From contig CP154954.1 in assembly GCA_039621445.1 (NCBI GenBank), positions 38,053,703 through 38,117,702 of the forward strand: 64,000 nucleotides of DNA, in the 5' to 3' direction. The notes below the pieces were generated by a model. It did not search any database. It was not told the origin of the DNA and saw nothing but the letters and a program-made list of their open reading frames with translations. The translations under genes were made by a program, and so were the position numbers. Position 1 is the first letter of the stretch. Each line of letters starts with the position of its first letter. This DNA is from Euglena gracilis (taxonomy: Eukaryota > Euglenida > Euglenophyceae > Euglenales). Of this stretch, positions 10,000 through 21,722 are shown one piece after another.

Positions 10000-10445
10000 A
10001 CAATCAGTGTATACCCTGTACAATCAGTCAGCTCCCGGGCTTGGTCAGCCCAGATGTCATTGAGGAAGTTTCCAGGAAGATGCTGCAGCATGGACTGGGA
10101 AGATGGACCACATCCATGACAGAATGGGTACAGAAGATGCCATCCAGCAGCTGCAGATGTGGACGGATTGGGGTCCACTGCTGTCCAGGAACTATGGCTG
10201 AAGGTGAAGCTGATCACCATGTACATCCTGTGTCGCAGGAGTATGTTTTCAAGGCTTTGGAAGTTCTGCAGCAGCAGAAGAGCCCTGCCATGGCAATCTC
10301 ATCTGTATATGTTGGTGTTCAGGCGGCTGAAGTGGAGGTGATTACAATCATTCCAAGAGTGGAATTTGCTCTGCAAGCTGCTGAAGAAGAAGACAATCAA
10401 TCTGAAGACAAGGTGAAACAAAAAGAGACATCCAAGGAAAGATGA
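9870..10445 (+). CDS. Uncharacterised ORF in element ii
   Basis: A 191-codon frame begins inside the 5' LTR and ends at 10445. Its C-terminal third is acidic then basic (EEEDNQSEDKVKQKETSKER), the middle is Cys-poor and amphipathic (PDVIEEVSRKMLQHGLGRW). I recognise no domain. It may be a small element-encoded protein, or an accidental frame; nothing in the window allows a choice. An internal ATG at 9942 (MPEKSKV) is an alternative start. Confidence 0.3.
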   Translation: MRGSLIEPQRSPVFACVVLEVLKSSMPEKSKVRHWVQAKSGHSNNQCIPCTISQLPGLVSPDVIEEVSRKMLQHGLGRWTTSMTEWVQKMPSSSCRCGRIGVHCCPGTMAEGEADHHVHPVSQEYVFKALEVLQQQKSPAMAISSVYVGVQAAEVEVITIIPRVEFALQAAEEEDNQSEDKVKQKETSKER

Positions 10446-11078
10446 ATCAGGAGATTACAATGTAAGAAGGGGAAGAAGGAGGAGCCGCTGAAGCCATTCC
10501 CTGTGCGTTATACTCGTGTGTTTGCTGGGATTTCATTGCAATTCAAGTGTAAGCATTTTCCTGGTTTGGTTTGTGATTGCCCAGCCACCATTTGTAGAGA
10601 TTTGCTCTGTAGGGCACTTTGCTTTTTGGCCTTCCCCTTTTGATTTGCCCAGATTTCCCCTTAACAGGGGAGGCACCAAAGGGGTGGATGTAATTGCCCA
10701 GTTGGGGAAGGGTCAGGACACAAAGAAGGGGGGTACTCTGTTTTGCCCGCATGGGCACAGAAGTACGGCAGGGCACGTAACTGACCAGTGGATAAAGACA
10801 TTTGGAGCTGAAGATTTTCCGCCTTGCCCAGATTTTTTCCCATAGTCCCGTTTATTGGCTGCCCATTTCTGGGCACAAAAATCAGACTCCCCTTTTCGTG
10901 ATTGCCCGAATTCCCTCCAGGTTACATTTTTTGTTGGCCCCCCCCCCAGGGCCCAGGGATGACTGCCTAGGGGGGGGTGACAATTCGGGCACATCAGGGC
11001 GAGGTTAGAATTTCGAATTGGCAAATTTGACCTGCGAATGCCGATTGACATTCCAAGGAATGTTCTGTAGGAAGGTGG

Positions 11079-11302
11079 TGTAGGATTCGCCAAGTCTGCA
11101 ATTCCTAATTCAAGATTGCAAAGCCATTGAAGAATGCCAATTGTTCTGTAGGGAGCAAAATGCTTACACTGATTGCGTGGGTCACTGATTGAACCTCAAA
11201 GAAGTCCTGTCTTTGCTTGTGCTGTGCTGGAAGTTTTGAAAAGTTCAATGCCAGAAAAGTCAAAAGTGAGACACTGGGTCCAGGCCAAGAGTGGGCACTC
11301 AA
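11079..11302 (+). repeat. 3' LTR of element ii
   Basis: 224 bp, nearly identical to 9776-9999; followed by the AAATT duplication. Confidence 0.88.
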
Positions 11303-11400
11303 AAATTGCCAGTAGAAAAGCCCAAGTTAGCAATAGGATGCTGTCCAGCATTGCACATTGCAGGTTGGCCTGGGCCAGAAGATTGTCACCCAAGTGTCAC

Positions 11401-12023
11401 ATCAATGCCAAATCGAAACGGCAGAGGATTTCATAGGTTAACCCCCAACCCATGGCAATGCCAACAACTGGGCTGTCCAAGGCACCAAATGACCACCATC
11501 TTTCTCTCCAGAACGTGCCTCACGGCTCATCTGGGTGATCTACCGGAGCTCGATTCTGTTGTACGTGCCTCACGGCTCATCACCATCTCCACTTCAGTGA
11601 CAACGACATGCTATCTTCACAGAAATCCGCAGCAATGTACAGTGCAAGTGCTGCCGTCAGCTGCAGCCAGTGGTCCGCCAATGACAATGTAATGTCACTC
11701 CACCAGATCGCAATCTAAGCGTCAATCCCCTTCGTGGCCCAACAGGATCGTTTGAACTGGACAAAGCTCATACCAGTTTGTGTGTGGTTGGGGCCTCGGC
11801 TCAGTGCGTTAGGACAGCCCTTGTCCAATGACGTTCATGTCGTGCTGTGTGATGGTGGTGTTCTGCGGCAGTAAGTATCACGGTTTGATCGTTTTCTCCG
11901 TCTTCGTCTTCTGCGTGTTTCTGTCTCCTCTCCATGTTCTGCGAGGGGCTAACTGGCTCGTCTGTCCGCTGTGCTCTGAATGCCTGGGCAACTGCGCAGC
12001 AATTGTTCATGAAGGGGGGGGGG
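11401..12023. other. No gene recognised
   Basis: Unique-looking sequence between the two duplication copies. A short imperfect direct repeat GTGCCTCACGGCTCATC occurs at about 11514 and 11565. Open frames are short and unconvincing. Confidence 0.45.
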
Positions 12024-12296
12024 GTGGCGGACAGTCTTTTTACGATCAATCTCCTGTAATCTCTGAATTAGGCATTGCCAGAAAAAAGGTTCTCAGACCA
12101 AAATCTTAATATGGGATTTCTTTGCATAATTCTTTATTTTATTGGCCTATGGCAAACAGTGTATCAGTTTGCTTGGACTTAATTGATCAAGGGCATTGGC
12201 AAAGATCTTCAATCTTTGTTCCCCTGCTGTGAGAAAGACTTTTGGAAACTCCAGTGATTCAGTGAGAAACTCCCAGTGGAAAAGCCCAATTCGTCA

Positions 12297-12915
12297 TTAG
12301 GAGACTGTCCAGCATTGCACATTACAGGTTGGCCTGCGCAAGAAGTTTGTCACCCCAAGTGTCATTGGACAAGGGCTGTCCCAACACACTGAGCCGAGGA
12401 CCCATCCACACAAGCGGCGAACCCGGGAGACGGCCGTCATCCAAGTACCATCCCTGCCGTTCGACGTTTGCAGACAGCTCTTCCAGGACATCTTGCAGTC
12501 CCCAGGCCAACAGAGCTGGGCCACACGGGTCTCCGTGTTGGGCGACTCTGGCCGAAGTGAGCATTTTCTTGCCACAAAACAGATGGGAATGTTGGCTGTA
12601 GCAAGTCTCGACCCATGACATCGCAGCAGGACGTCTCGGACGGACACTGTCTAATGCGGAACTGCGGAGGAGGCTGTTGAACGCGTTGCTTAGGTCTATT
12701 TTTAAAAGGCCCCGTCGATCCTCATTCTTGCGGAAGAGGTCATCAGTCATCTGATGCACGCCAGTTGCGGTGAGGCTACCCATACTCCGCTTTGCATAGG
12801 ACTGAGGTCTTTGAGGGTCTGCGTGATGGCTTGGAGGTGCATGAATACCTTGGCTACAAGGCGTCCGAGGCACTCCTCGGCGGCGATTGGTCAGGTTCCC
12901 CCCGGGTGCATTCAC
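12297..12915 (-). pseudogene. LINE RT core fragment
   Basis: The minus strand encodes an RT palm: LLKIDLSNAFNSLLRSSALD (motif A, 12700 region), then QHGDPCGPALLAWGLQDVLE (motif B) and GWYLDDGRLPGSP (motif C YLDD, near 12460-12430). It ends shortly after the YLDD region, and a stop follows LAQANL. It matches LINE 2 residues about 580-680. The rest of the protein is absent on this side; the N-terminal part lies just to the right in the opposite orientation. Confidence 0.85.
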
Positions 12916-12939
12916 ACATGGCGGAGCAACCTTGTCACC

Positions 12940-13327
12940 TTTTTTTTGAACTGGACAGCGTGCCGACGCTGGTCCACGTCCCCTGTGGTGCCGTTGTGCG
13001 AGTCACGTGCACCTACATCACCCTCCTCCGCAACTTAAATGCAAGTGCTGACTGGGGTCCCTGCATCATCTTTAGGCATTTCAAACGGCAGAGCTTTGCC
13101 CACTAAAGCGCGGTGGGAAAGACCATAGGGCACAGGTTGGCCGCAAGGTCGCTGAGCGCGCCAGGTTGTACCTTCAACGGCCCGTCATTGAAAGTTGGGA
13201 GGAGATTGCGTTGCCTGGCGTACCGCCACCAGCCCTGAGAACTAGGTCCGCGGCTGCAAGGGAACAAGCTTCGGACACCGAGCGAGTGGAGAATTGTGTC
13301 AGCACTCTCGTGGGACATGGGGCAATC
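12940..13327 (+). pseudogene. Inverted N-terminal part of the same LINE type
   Basis: The plus strand carries, across frame breaks, PTLVHVPCGAVVRVTCTYIT (near 12963-13020), YLQRPVIESWEEI (near 13167) and STLVGHGAIS (near 13300), matching LINE 2 residues about 238-360 (TLVYLPRGALL, YLTRPVFDSW, SLVGHGAIS). It sits head-to-head with the minus-strand RT fragment, the layout produced by 5' inversion (twin priming). Confidence 0.75.
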
Positions 13328-14021
13328 AGTATACGTCTGGTCTTCAATTCATGTTTCCAAAAAGCCTTCGCTTTCGCCTTGTCGCACCTATTTGGAAACT
13401 GAAAATCAGAGTAACAGTGAAAACTCTTTTCCTACTTCCCAAGAACAAAGCACGGAGCAATGCAGGAAGGACGGGGTAGATTTCCAAGTCCGGTCCGGAG
13501 AAAAGGAAAGACAAAACAGAATAAAGAATACCACCTATGGAGAGAGAAGGGGCACCCATTAGGAAATCGTAATAGGGTCTGCTTCCATCCTAACTTCCTC
13601 AACGGAAGTGAACAGAAGCATACGTCTGGTACATATGCCCTCCCAGGGCTATGCCCGATTTCCCCTTTGGACCAGGCAGTCTGGCCACAGGGATTTCAGA
13701 CACAGACCTTGTCTGTGGGAGGTGCAACCTTGCCCATCCACTGGGGCCCTTTCCGTCGCACAGGGGACTACTCAGGGAGGGGGCAGAAAGGAGGAAGACC
13801 AAAAATCCCAAAACGCGCAAAATGGTTTCACCTACTTTGCTGGGGCTTATTGTTGTATAGTATATTATAGCCCAATGGGGAAAGCGGGGCTGGCAGGTTT
13901 CCTTGCCACGCAAACCCCCCACCCAGGTTAGGTGTGGCCAAGGCACGTGGGGTTGGTTCGATGGGCATTCCAGGAAAACCCGGGAGGGTGTGGAATGAGT
14001 GTGCCCCTAACAAGTCAAACC
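13328..14021 (-). repeat. LTR A (chromovirus family, truncated)
   Basis: It aligns along its length with LTR B next to it: TTCGCTTTCGCCTTG, AATACCACCT, TATGCCCGATTTCCC, CCAAAACGCGCAAAATGG and GTATAGTATATTATAGCCCA are shared. It ends early relative to B and abuts it directly, so it is a second, truncated LTR of the same family. Confidence 0.75.
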
Positions 14022-14798
14022 TGGGTACGTCTGATTCCCAATTCCCCTTCACCAAAAGCCTTCGCTTTCGCCTTGTTGCACCTACTTGGGGACTGAAAAT
14101 CAGAGTAACAGTGAAAACCCTTTTCCCACTTCCCAAGAAGCAAAGCACGGAGCAATGTGGGGAGGACGGACTGGAAATCCAAGTCCGGTCCAAGGAAAAG
14201 GAGGGAAAAGGTATAAGAAGAATACCACCTGTAGAGAGAGAAGGGGCAACCATCAGGAGATCCTAATAGGATCTGCTTCCATCCTAACTTCCTCAACGGA
14301 AGGGGACAGAAGCATACGCCTGGTACACATCTCCCTCCCAGGGCTATGCCCGATTTCCCTTTGGACCAGGCATTCTGGCCACAGGGATTTCGGACACAGA
14401 CCTGGACTGTTGGAGGTGCACCCTGGCGCATACACAGGGGCCCTTTCCGTCGCACAGGGGTCCACTCAAAAGGGGCGGGGGGAAAGGGTGACCCAAAAGC
14501 CCAAAACGCGCAAAATGGTTTCATTTATTCTGCGGTGGCTTATGGGTGTATAGTATATTATAGCCCACTGGTGAAAATGGGGCTGGCAGGTTTCCTTGCC
14601 AGGCAAACCCATCCACCCAGTTTGGGTGTGCCAAAGGCACTTGGGGTTGGGTCCATGGGCATTCCAGGAAAACCCATGGGGAGGGTGTGGAAGGAGGGGG
14701 CCGCTGACCAGTCAAATTTGGGCAGGGCGCATGGCCAGTCAAATCTGACCACGCAACAGGAAAGTCCTACTCTACAAAACCAACTGCCGGCGACTGCA
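14022..14798 (-). repeat. LTR B: 3' LTR of chromovirus Y
   Basis: It lies just downstream (minus sense) of the chromodomain stop at 14867 and is homologous, more distantly, to the X LTRs at 32288-33154 and 45955-46374. Its minus-strand start is set at TGCAGTCGCCGGCAG (14798), preceded by a GGGGCAAA stretch also found before the X 3' LTR. The left boundary is approximate. Confidence 0.7.
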
Positions 14799-14866
14799 TT
14801 TGCCCCGGGGGGTATAAACGCGAAACATTCACATAAAACACACACATTCTCCAAAACGAAATCGTT

Positions 14867-15105
14867 TCAGAAAGTGTTTATGTTTATGTCTATGTTATTG
14901 CGGTTGTTCCACAGCTTCCAATCCTGATGGATATATCCAACAAAACTGGATGCTGGCTCCCAAGTGTCCTTCTCTGGCCCATACCATTTCCAGCGAACTT
15001 TCCAGTAGTGCACACCCCTGTCGACCTTGTGGTCTATTGTCTTATCGACCACAAAGTCGTCCGTTTCAGGTAATCTGGAACGGGGCTTGAAATATAGGCA
15101 GGGGA
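14867..15105 (-). pseudogene. Chromodomain, C-terminal end of Y pol
   Basis: The minus strand encodes DHKVDRGVHYWKVRWKWYGP then DTWEPASSF, a clear chromodomain (aromatic cage Y/W/W positions visible), ending at a stop at 14867. Such domains end the integrase of chromoviruses and direct insertion to modified chromatin. The upstream border at 15105 is exactly the left edge of LTR element Z. Removing Z and one copy of its TSD joins this segment in frame to the integrase end at 26963, so it is the severed tail of the pol at 27-29.7 kb. Confidence 0.88.
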
Positions 15106-16351
15106 TGTTAACGCGAGAGGCCCACCCCGCGTCCGCCCCCCCGGGGGGGAACCCGGGACTGACCTCCGGCGGCGTAGGATCTTTATTTCCCGCCTCAGTT
15201 TCAGGGGATCCAACCCAAACTGGAATCCCTTCAGGATCTTCTTGGGGTTCCCTTTGGGCAAAACCGGGGTGGGCTCAGGTCCCTGATTCCTACCCAACCC
15301 CATTGTCATGTCCAGGGGGGGGGAGGAAATTCCCCGCCCTCTGGATTCCTTCCCGACCCCACACCCCCGACACTCCCGGATCAAACATTTCCAGACTGTT
15401 TCTGGATAATTTCAAGGTCTGTGTTGGAAAAACAAAACCCAAACAAACAGGCAAAACAACCTGACTTCGCAACCAACAAAACAAAGGAGTTGGAGGTTCA
15501 CGAGTGACCGTTCAGCCAATGAATGTTACCACAGCTTCAACTTCTGACAATGTCTTTGATTGAATTCCTTGACTTCTTTCAATGATGTTTCATAGTCCAA
15601 GAATCTTGACAACTTGCATGTTTGAGAAACTTGGAAAACTGGGAAACCCACTGTGGAAAGTGGAACATGAAAACAAATGTGCAGAACGCGGGCAACTCAA
15701 TGAGAATATGCGCAATACCAATTCCCACCTCCCAAAACTGCCCACTGCCCTTTTCACACTTATGCATGTGCTGGCTGGGTTATTGGAAGGTTACTGATTA
15801 GGAATGACCACAGATTAGGATAGGAGCCTATGCCAAGGCACTCCCTACCTTTGGCGTCATTCTTCTCTCTTCCTTCTCTCTTCCTGCGCCCTGTCCGCCA
15901 GGTCCCACACTCTGTAAAATGAATCTGGCCATTATTCCGTATGTGAGAACCCAACTTTCATCCTGGAAGAATAATCCAAAGTGGAAAGATATTTCTCCCC
16001 TGTCATTACAGATCACAGGCCAGTTTTACCAACCACAGGATCACACACTGGCTCGCACAAGCTTGCAAACAAACGGTCATTCACCTTTCGGGAGGCGCAG
16101 GGGCTATGTGCGGTCATAGCGACTCCTCGCACACACACCCCCCTTTTCAGCGCTCAGACAGACCTTGAATCACCCCCCCGTGGGGATGCCCAGAGGCACA
16201 TTTTTTCCGCCTCGGCAGGAGGCACCCAAGGACCTGCCCTTCTCCTCACTCTTCACATTGTTCGCTGGCTGAGTGGACTTACCACGGGAAGACTCACCCC
16301 CCCTTCAGCGGAGTGGGTGTTCTTCCCGCAGGTTTCCCGGACCCCCCAACA
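15106..16351 (-). repeat. 3' LTR of Z
   Basis: Intact copy. Its left 750 bp match 20965-21718 and its right 490 bp match 26467-26962, showing that those two blocks are halves of one LTR. Confidence 0.92.
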
Positions 16352-16362
16352 CCCCCCTACTC
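16352..16362 (-). other. Polypurine tract of Z
   Basis: Minus-strand GAGTAGGGGGG lies directly upstream of the 3' LTR start TGTTGG, as expected for plus-strand priming. Confidence 0.7.
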
Positions 16363-18069
16363 AAAAAGTTTCTCCCAGAAACTTCTACACTCAACCGACC
16401 GTTGGGAGGCGGAGACCGGAAACCTGCCCCACTCCACCAAAAAAGAAACCTGATGTTGGCCCGCAGCACCGACACCTTCACCTGGACGCTTCCTGGACGT
16501 CCCCCCTCCACTGCTGGGAGGGAAGGCTCCACTTGAAGGCGATCCCCCCGCTGGGAAAGCCTGGTCATCGGGGGCTGCCCCCCCCCTGGGAGGCCTTGAT
16601 GGACCTCAGAGAGGGCCCACATTCTCCACCGCCAGGAAGGCACCGTTCTCATCAAATTTCCACCCCCCTGGGAGGGCTCAACATGCCAACGGCATCCCTC
16701 GCTGGGAAAGCCTGGTTATTCGAGGACCCACCCCCTGGGAAGGTTTGCCGGGTGCCTCCGTTCACGTTCACCACACCATTCCGCTCACAGGGTGGGGCTT
16801 TCACAGGTGAACCCGAAACCTGCCGGTAGGGTTTTCACCCACAGCCCTGCTTCCGGCATGGTTCCCCCCCCATCGTCCTCCGGGGTTTCTGACTCCGTTG
16901 GCCATTGGGTCAGGCAGGGGGTGCTCTCGGGACCCCCTCACCAGGAAGGTTCGCCGGATGCCTCCCTCCAGGGAGGCGATCACGTTCACCACACCATTCT
17001 GGTCACAGGGTGGGGTTTTCACAGGTGAACCCGAAACCTGCGGTTAGGGTTTTCACACACAGCCCTGCTTCCCGCATGGCCCCCCCCCCCATCGTCCTCC
17101 GGGGGTTCTGATTCCGTTGGCCACTGGGTCGGGCAGGGGGTGCTCTCGGGACCCCCTCTCCCAGGAAGGTTTCTTTATTCCTTGCGTGCTTCGGTTCTGA
17201 ATCCGAGTCTCCACCGAATTTGAGCACATCACAGATCCCAACTCCGGAAAAACTGTAAAACTGAAGGACTGGAGGGGTCGCACCCTTTTCACTCCGACCT
17301 GCTTCAGCAGGCGGGGTGGGGACTCCCTATTCACCAGCCCCAGTCTTGGCACCCTTTGAAGTCCGGCCCTCACCTTTTCTGCATCCTGAGCTCAGCAGGG
17401 TCCCCTCCTCCAGGGGAATAAGGACTTCATGTTTGAACCGAACTTCAAATCAAACTTTTACACGTCACCCAACACAAGATCCCCAAATGGGCACAACATA
17501 CAATCCAACTCGGAAGAGCTGCAGAACCAACCACACAAGAATGCCCCATCGACAATCTTCGATGCCCACCCCAGGTCCATGGTTGCACGCCAACCTTGCT
17601 CCAGGATGGGTGAACTCCCTCCCCAGAAGTTCACAACCACCAAATGCTGTTTCTCAAGCTGCACCACCTGGGGTTGTCAAGGTCACAGCCACCCCAGGCC
17701 CTTTCCTCGGTTGGTGTCCCCCCCCGGGAGGACTGACCACCGGAAGACCCCCCCCACTAGGAGGACTCCCTGAAAACAGTTGCCTCCCCCCCAGAGGCCC
17801 CTTTCATCGGTTGGTGTCCCCCCCCCCCGTGGGAGGACTCGCCAAAAAAACGGGTCTCCCTGCTGGGAAGACTTCATGTAAGCCAAGTGTCTCCCCCCTG
17901 GGGGACTCAACACAAGCTGGATGCTCCCCCCGCTGGGCGAGCTTTCTTCAACTTTCACAGATTCTTCACCGGGCATGGACAAAGCAAACAAAATGACGGA
18001 CAACACCTCTCAACTCCTCACCTGGAGTCGAGACTGCACAACACTTGCCCCCACAGGGCTGCGACCCCC
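16363..18069 (-). other. C-rich internal region of Z without gene
   Basis: Many short imperfect repeats of the form CCCCCTGGGAAGG / GGGAGGACT, plus the 218-bp tandem repeat listed separately. Open frames on both strands are Pro/Gly-rich low-complexity translations. Confidence 0.5.
16763..17170. repeat. 218-bp tandem repeat in Z
   Basis: CACGTTCACCACACCATT starts units at 16763 and 16981; the units share GGTGAACCCGAAACCTG and GCAGGGGGTGCTCTCGGGAC with few differences. Confidence 0.85.
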
Positions 18070-19729
18070 CTACTCAGGCCTTTGCAGGGCCCCCCCCCTC
18101 TCTGGTGCTGGCTTTTTCCTTTTTGGGCGAGTACACAATCCTGCCCTCTCATTTTGACAATCACCCTCCTTGATGCACTCTGATCTCCCTGTCAGCTGAA
18201 CTGGGCTGTTAAGGGATCCCGAAACGTGGCAGACCCCAAACATATCTGCAAAAGTCCCAAGGGACGTGCCCAAAATTGGCTGTGCGTGGGGGGTTCTGGC
18301 TCCCAAATCAACGATTTTCAGCCTCGTGCGAAAATCTTCATTCCCCCCATCAAACACTGGACTCAGAGTCACTGATGGCAGAAAAATCGACTCTCCCCCC
18401 CATTCCCACGGGAACTCCTGGGCACCCAACGGTGGTGGGGGAGGATGTGCCGTCGGCAAATCCCCTTGCGGACCCCCCATGATCTGGATATGGGGAATCA
18501 ACACTGCTGTCCGAGCGTCTGCTACATGCGTGACACATTTTATGCCCGACTCTGCCCAAGACCTGTCCCACCCAGGGGAATCTTGTAAGTTTCCCGAACC
18601 CCCGGTGGGCATGCTGGGCTGGGCTATCAAACTCGCGGTGGGTTTGGGCAAAGCTGAAACCAATGGAATGGGGGGCTGGGGTTCGGCCTCAACCCCCACT
18701 AAATCCTCCCCCCCTCCCTGCTGCCTTCGCCCCGATTCCTATCACAGGAAATCGTCCTGTGACGGCAGGACATTCACTGGATGGAAGATTGAAATTCTGC
18801 TGGCTGCCCCACTGGACTAGCTCTTGAACTGTCGGTTCTGGCCGAGCCGTCGGTTCTGGCTGGGCTGGCCCCCCTGCAGCTTGCTGGGGCTGAGTTGGCA
18901 AGGGCTGGGCTGCCCCCTGCCCACTCGACACGTGACACATGTCTTGTGAACTCGCAGAAGGGGTGGCTGGGGAAAAAAGACCAGGTGGACTGTGACTCGG
19001 AAGTTGCTCACCCAATTCCATCAGAGAATGCATGCGATCCGAACAAGACCGCAACATTTCAGATTATGCCAACCTCTTTTTCTTGCAATTTTCAGCCTCC
19101 GCACGAAATGTTTCCACCCTTTCAGAAGCCAGACGCATTCTGTTGGCCCAGCCAGCAGGACTGACGTCTGTGCCTGCCGTCCCTGCCGACATTGCAAACC
19201 CTGCCTGAAATTGCAATTCTGATTCTGGCTCCACGACTGGACTTGAAGCTTGTTCACCGGCTGACCGCACTGACTCTGGGGCAACTGATTGGGGAGAGGC
19301 CGGACTATGATTATTTGAACATGCACTTCCCAGTTGAAATTGCTTCTCTGAAACTGGCCCATGGACCCTCCCCAACTCTGCCAATCCCAGACCATTTTCA
19401 CCAAAACAATGCTGGCTGGTCGGCTGAGCTGTCTTTTGTGTAACTGACTGGAGCTGGTCTAGCTTGTCGACAGTCGGCTGTGGCTGAGCTGAGCTGTCGA
19501 CCACTGACTGCTGCTGGGCTGGCCCCACGACAATTGGCCGGTGCCGGGTTGGCGATTGCACGATGGGCTGGGTTGGCAATTGCATAATGGGCTGGGCTGG
19601 CTTTTGCATCATGGGCTGGGTTGGCCCCGTGATGGGCTGGCCTGTTTCTCGCATCATGGGATGGGCTGGCCCCATGATGGGCTTGGCTGGCTCTTGCATC
19701 ATTCACTGGGCTGGCCCATGCATAATTAG

Positions 19730-20165
19730 CTGGGACAGTGCAATTTCTGGGCTCCTCTGACCCAAAAACTGCTGGCCGGTTGACTGGGCCGGCTCCTGAA
19801 TGACGGGCTGGGCTGGCCCGTGCATGATTGGCTGGGGCACTGCAATTTCTGGGCTCCTCGGACCCAAAAACTGCTGGCCGGTTGACTGGGCCGGCTCCTG
19901 CATGATGGCCTGGGCTGGATCTTGCATGATTGGCTGGGCTGGCCCGTACATGACTGGCTGGGGCACTGCAATTTCTGGGCTCCTCTGACCCAAAAACTGC
20001 TGGCTGGTTGACTGGGCCGGCTCCTGCATGACGGGCTGGGCTGGACCGTGCATAATTGGCTGGGGCACTGCAATTTCTGGGCTCCTCTGACCCAAAAACT
20101 GCTGGCTGGTTGACTGGGCCGGCTCCTGCATGATGGGCTGGGCTGGCCCGTGCATGATTGGCTGG
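19730..20165 (-). repeat. 102-bp coding minisatellite
   Basis: Units start at 19730, 19832, 19958 and 20060 (102, 126, 102 bp), all multiples of three. Each encodes the EIAVPQP/QQFLGQRSP peptide; the 126-bp unit has an extra 8-codon QDPAQAIM-type block. Confidence 0.9.
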
Positions 20166-20952
20166 GGCTGGACTGACTCCTGCGCAGCTGGCTGAGCTAT
20201 CCCTTCTGCAGCTGGCTGGAGTTGGGCTGGCCCCCCGACTGCTGGCTAGGGTTGGGCTGCCCCCCCGACTGCTGGCTGGGGCTGGGCTGGCCCTGCGTTT
20301 GGCTGTGCAATTCCCAATTGAAATTGCAAACGGGCTGCAACTCCCAAGCTCTCGTGGGCAAAAACTAGCTGACTCATTTCTGCTGGCTGTGGCTGGCACT
20401 GAGCTGGCGTTGGGCTGGGCTGTGCAATTCCAATCATAAATTGCGACTCAGCCCCCCTAATTTCCAGACCCCCTGGGACTGAAAATTGTTGAACACCAGC
20501 GTCACACCTTGCCACTTCGTCGTCTTGCTTGCTGGGCTTCTGATCCCGTCGGCCTTCCTTGTTCAATTGATAATATTTCGGTCCTCGGCCAATTGGATTT
20601 GTGGCCTCCAGGCCAGGGCCTCGGCCCTCTAGGCCCTCTCGCAGCACCTGGGAATTCACAGATGATTCGGTGGGGGTGTCTTGAACCATTGATGGTGATG
20701 GGGCAAGGAAAAAGGAAATTTGTCTTTCTGGCAAAGGCAAAATTGACCCTTCCACAATTACCTCCAAAGGGATCATGTCAATTGGATAAATCCCTGCTGA
20801 AAACATGTCCACCAGGGACAAAATCACCGCATCAAACTGTGCAACCTTGTCCAAGGACACAATACTTGCACCAACATCTGTGACCATGTGAACGGACATG
20901 TTCAAGTCACAAACCTCTGCGACCATGTTAACGGACATGGTCGAATCACAAA

Positions 20953-20964
20953 CCCCTGCTACCA
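20953..20964 (-). other. Primer-binding site of Z
   Basis: Minus-strand TGGTAGCAGGGG directly follows the LTR end GTTAACA; nine bases match the initiator tRNA-Met 3' end. Confidence 0.82.
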
Positions 20965-21722
20965 TGTTAACGCGGGACGCCCACCACGTGTCCGCCCCCG
21001 CGGGGGGGAACCCGGGGCTGACCTCCGGCGGCGTAGGATCTTTATTTCCCACCTCAGTTTCAGGGGATCCAACCCAAACTCGAATCCCTTCAGGATCTTC
21101 TTGGGGTTCCCTTTTTGGCAAAACCAGGGTAGGCTCAGGTCCCTGATTCCTACCCATCCCCATTGTCATGTCCAGGGGGGGGGGAGGAAATTCCCCGCCC
21201 TCTGGATTCCTTCCCGACCCCACACCCCCGACACTCCCGGATGAAACATTTCCAGACTGTTTCTGGATATTTCAAGGTCTGTGTTGGAAAAACAAAACCC
21301 AAACAAACAGGCAAAACAACCTGACTTCGCAACCAACAAAACAAAGGAGATGGAGGTTCACGAGTGACCGTTCAGCCAATGAATGTTACCGCAGTTTCAA
21401 CTTCTGACAATGTCTTTGATTGAATTCCTTGACTTCTTTCAATGATGTTTCATAGTCCAAGAATCTTGATAACTTGCATGTTTGAGAAACTTGGAAAACT
21501 GGGAAACCCACTGTGGAAAGTGGAACATGAAAACAAATGTGCAGAACGCGGGGAACTCAATGAGAATATGCGCAATACCAATTCCCACCTCCCAATACTG
21601 CCCACTGCCCTTTTCACACTTATGCATGTGCTGGCTGGGTTATTGGAAGGTTACTGATTAGGAATGGCCACAGATTAGGATAGGAGCCTATGCCAAGGCA
21701 CTCGCTACCTTTGGCGTCTTTC
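20965..21722 (-). repeat. 5' LTR of Z, 3' portion
   Basis: Matches 15106-15860. Homology stops at GGCGTCTTTC where LINE 1 begins. Confidence 0.92.

Larger units (their letters stand above)
9776..11302 (+). mobile_element. Non-autonomous LTR retrotransposon (element ii)
   Basis: Direct repeats 9776-9999 and 11079-11302 (224 bp each, beginning TGTA) enclose about 1.08 kb. TSD AAATT is at 9771-9775 and 11303-11307. The purine run GTAGGAAGGTGG directly precedes the right repeat. The empty site is preserved at 12.25-12.30 kb. The internal region has one uncharacterised ORF and repeated TTGCCCAG-type motifs, with no RT, integrase or protease, so it is TRIM-like. Confidence 0.9.
9531..12362 (+). 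repeat. Segmental duplication, one copy split by element ii
   Basis: 9531-9775 plus 11308-11400 matches 12024-12362 in the same order. The left copy is interrupted exactly at AAATT by LTR element ii; the right copy reads AAACT at the same place and continues directly into the flank. The right copy therefore preserves the pre-insertion site. The shared part near 11310-11395 and 12280-12360 overlaps LINE-derived sequence on the minus strand. Confidence 0.85.
18070..20964 (-). pseudogene. Pro/Gln-rich gag-like ORF of Z
   Basis: One minus-strand frame (continuing from the 5' LTR at 21223) covers 20964-18689 with in-frame stops at 20246, 19703 and 19064, then a frameshift near 18695 leads to a frame ending at 18070. 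The product is Pro/Gln/Ala-rich with 34-residue repeats containing QSTSQQFLGQRSPEIAVPQP, followed by a Ser/Gln-rich part and a Pro-rich end. No capsid, zinc knuckle or enzyme motif is visible. Position after LTR and PBS suggests gag. Three stops plus a frameshift make this copy dead. Confidence 0.55.

Noticed and set aside
15981-16829. 282-codon plus-strand ORF
   Set aside because: Runs through the Z LTR and C-rich internal repeats on the antisense strand; no domain.
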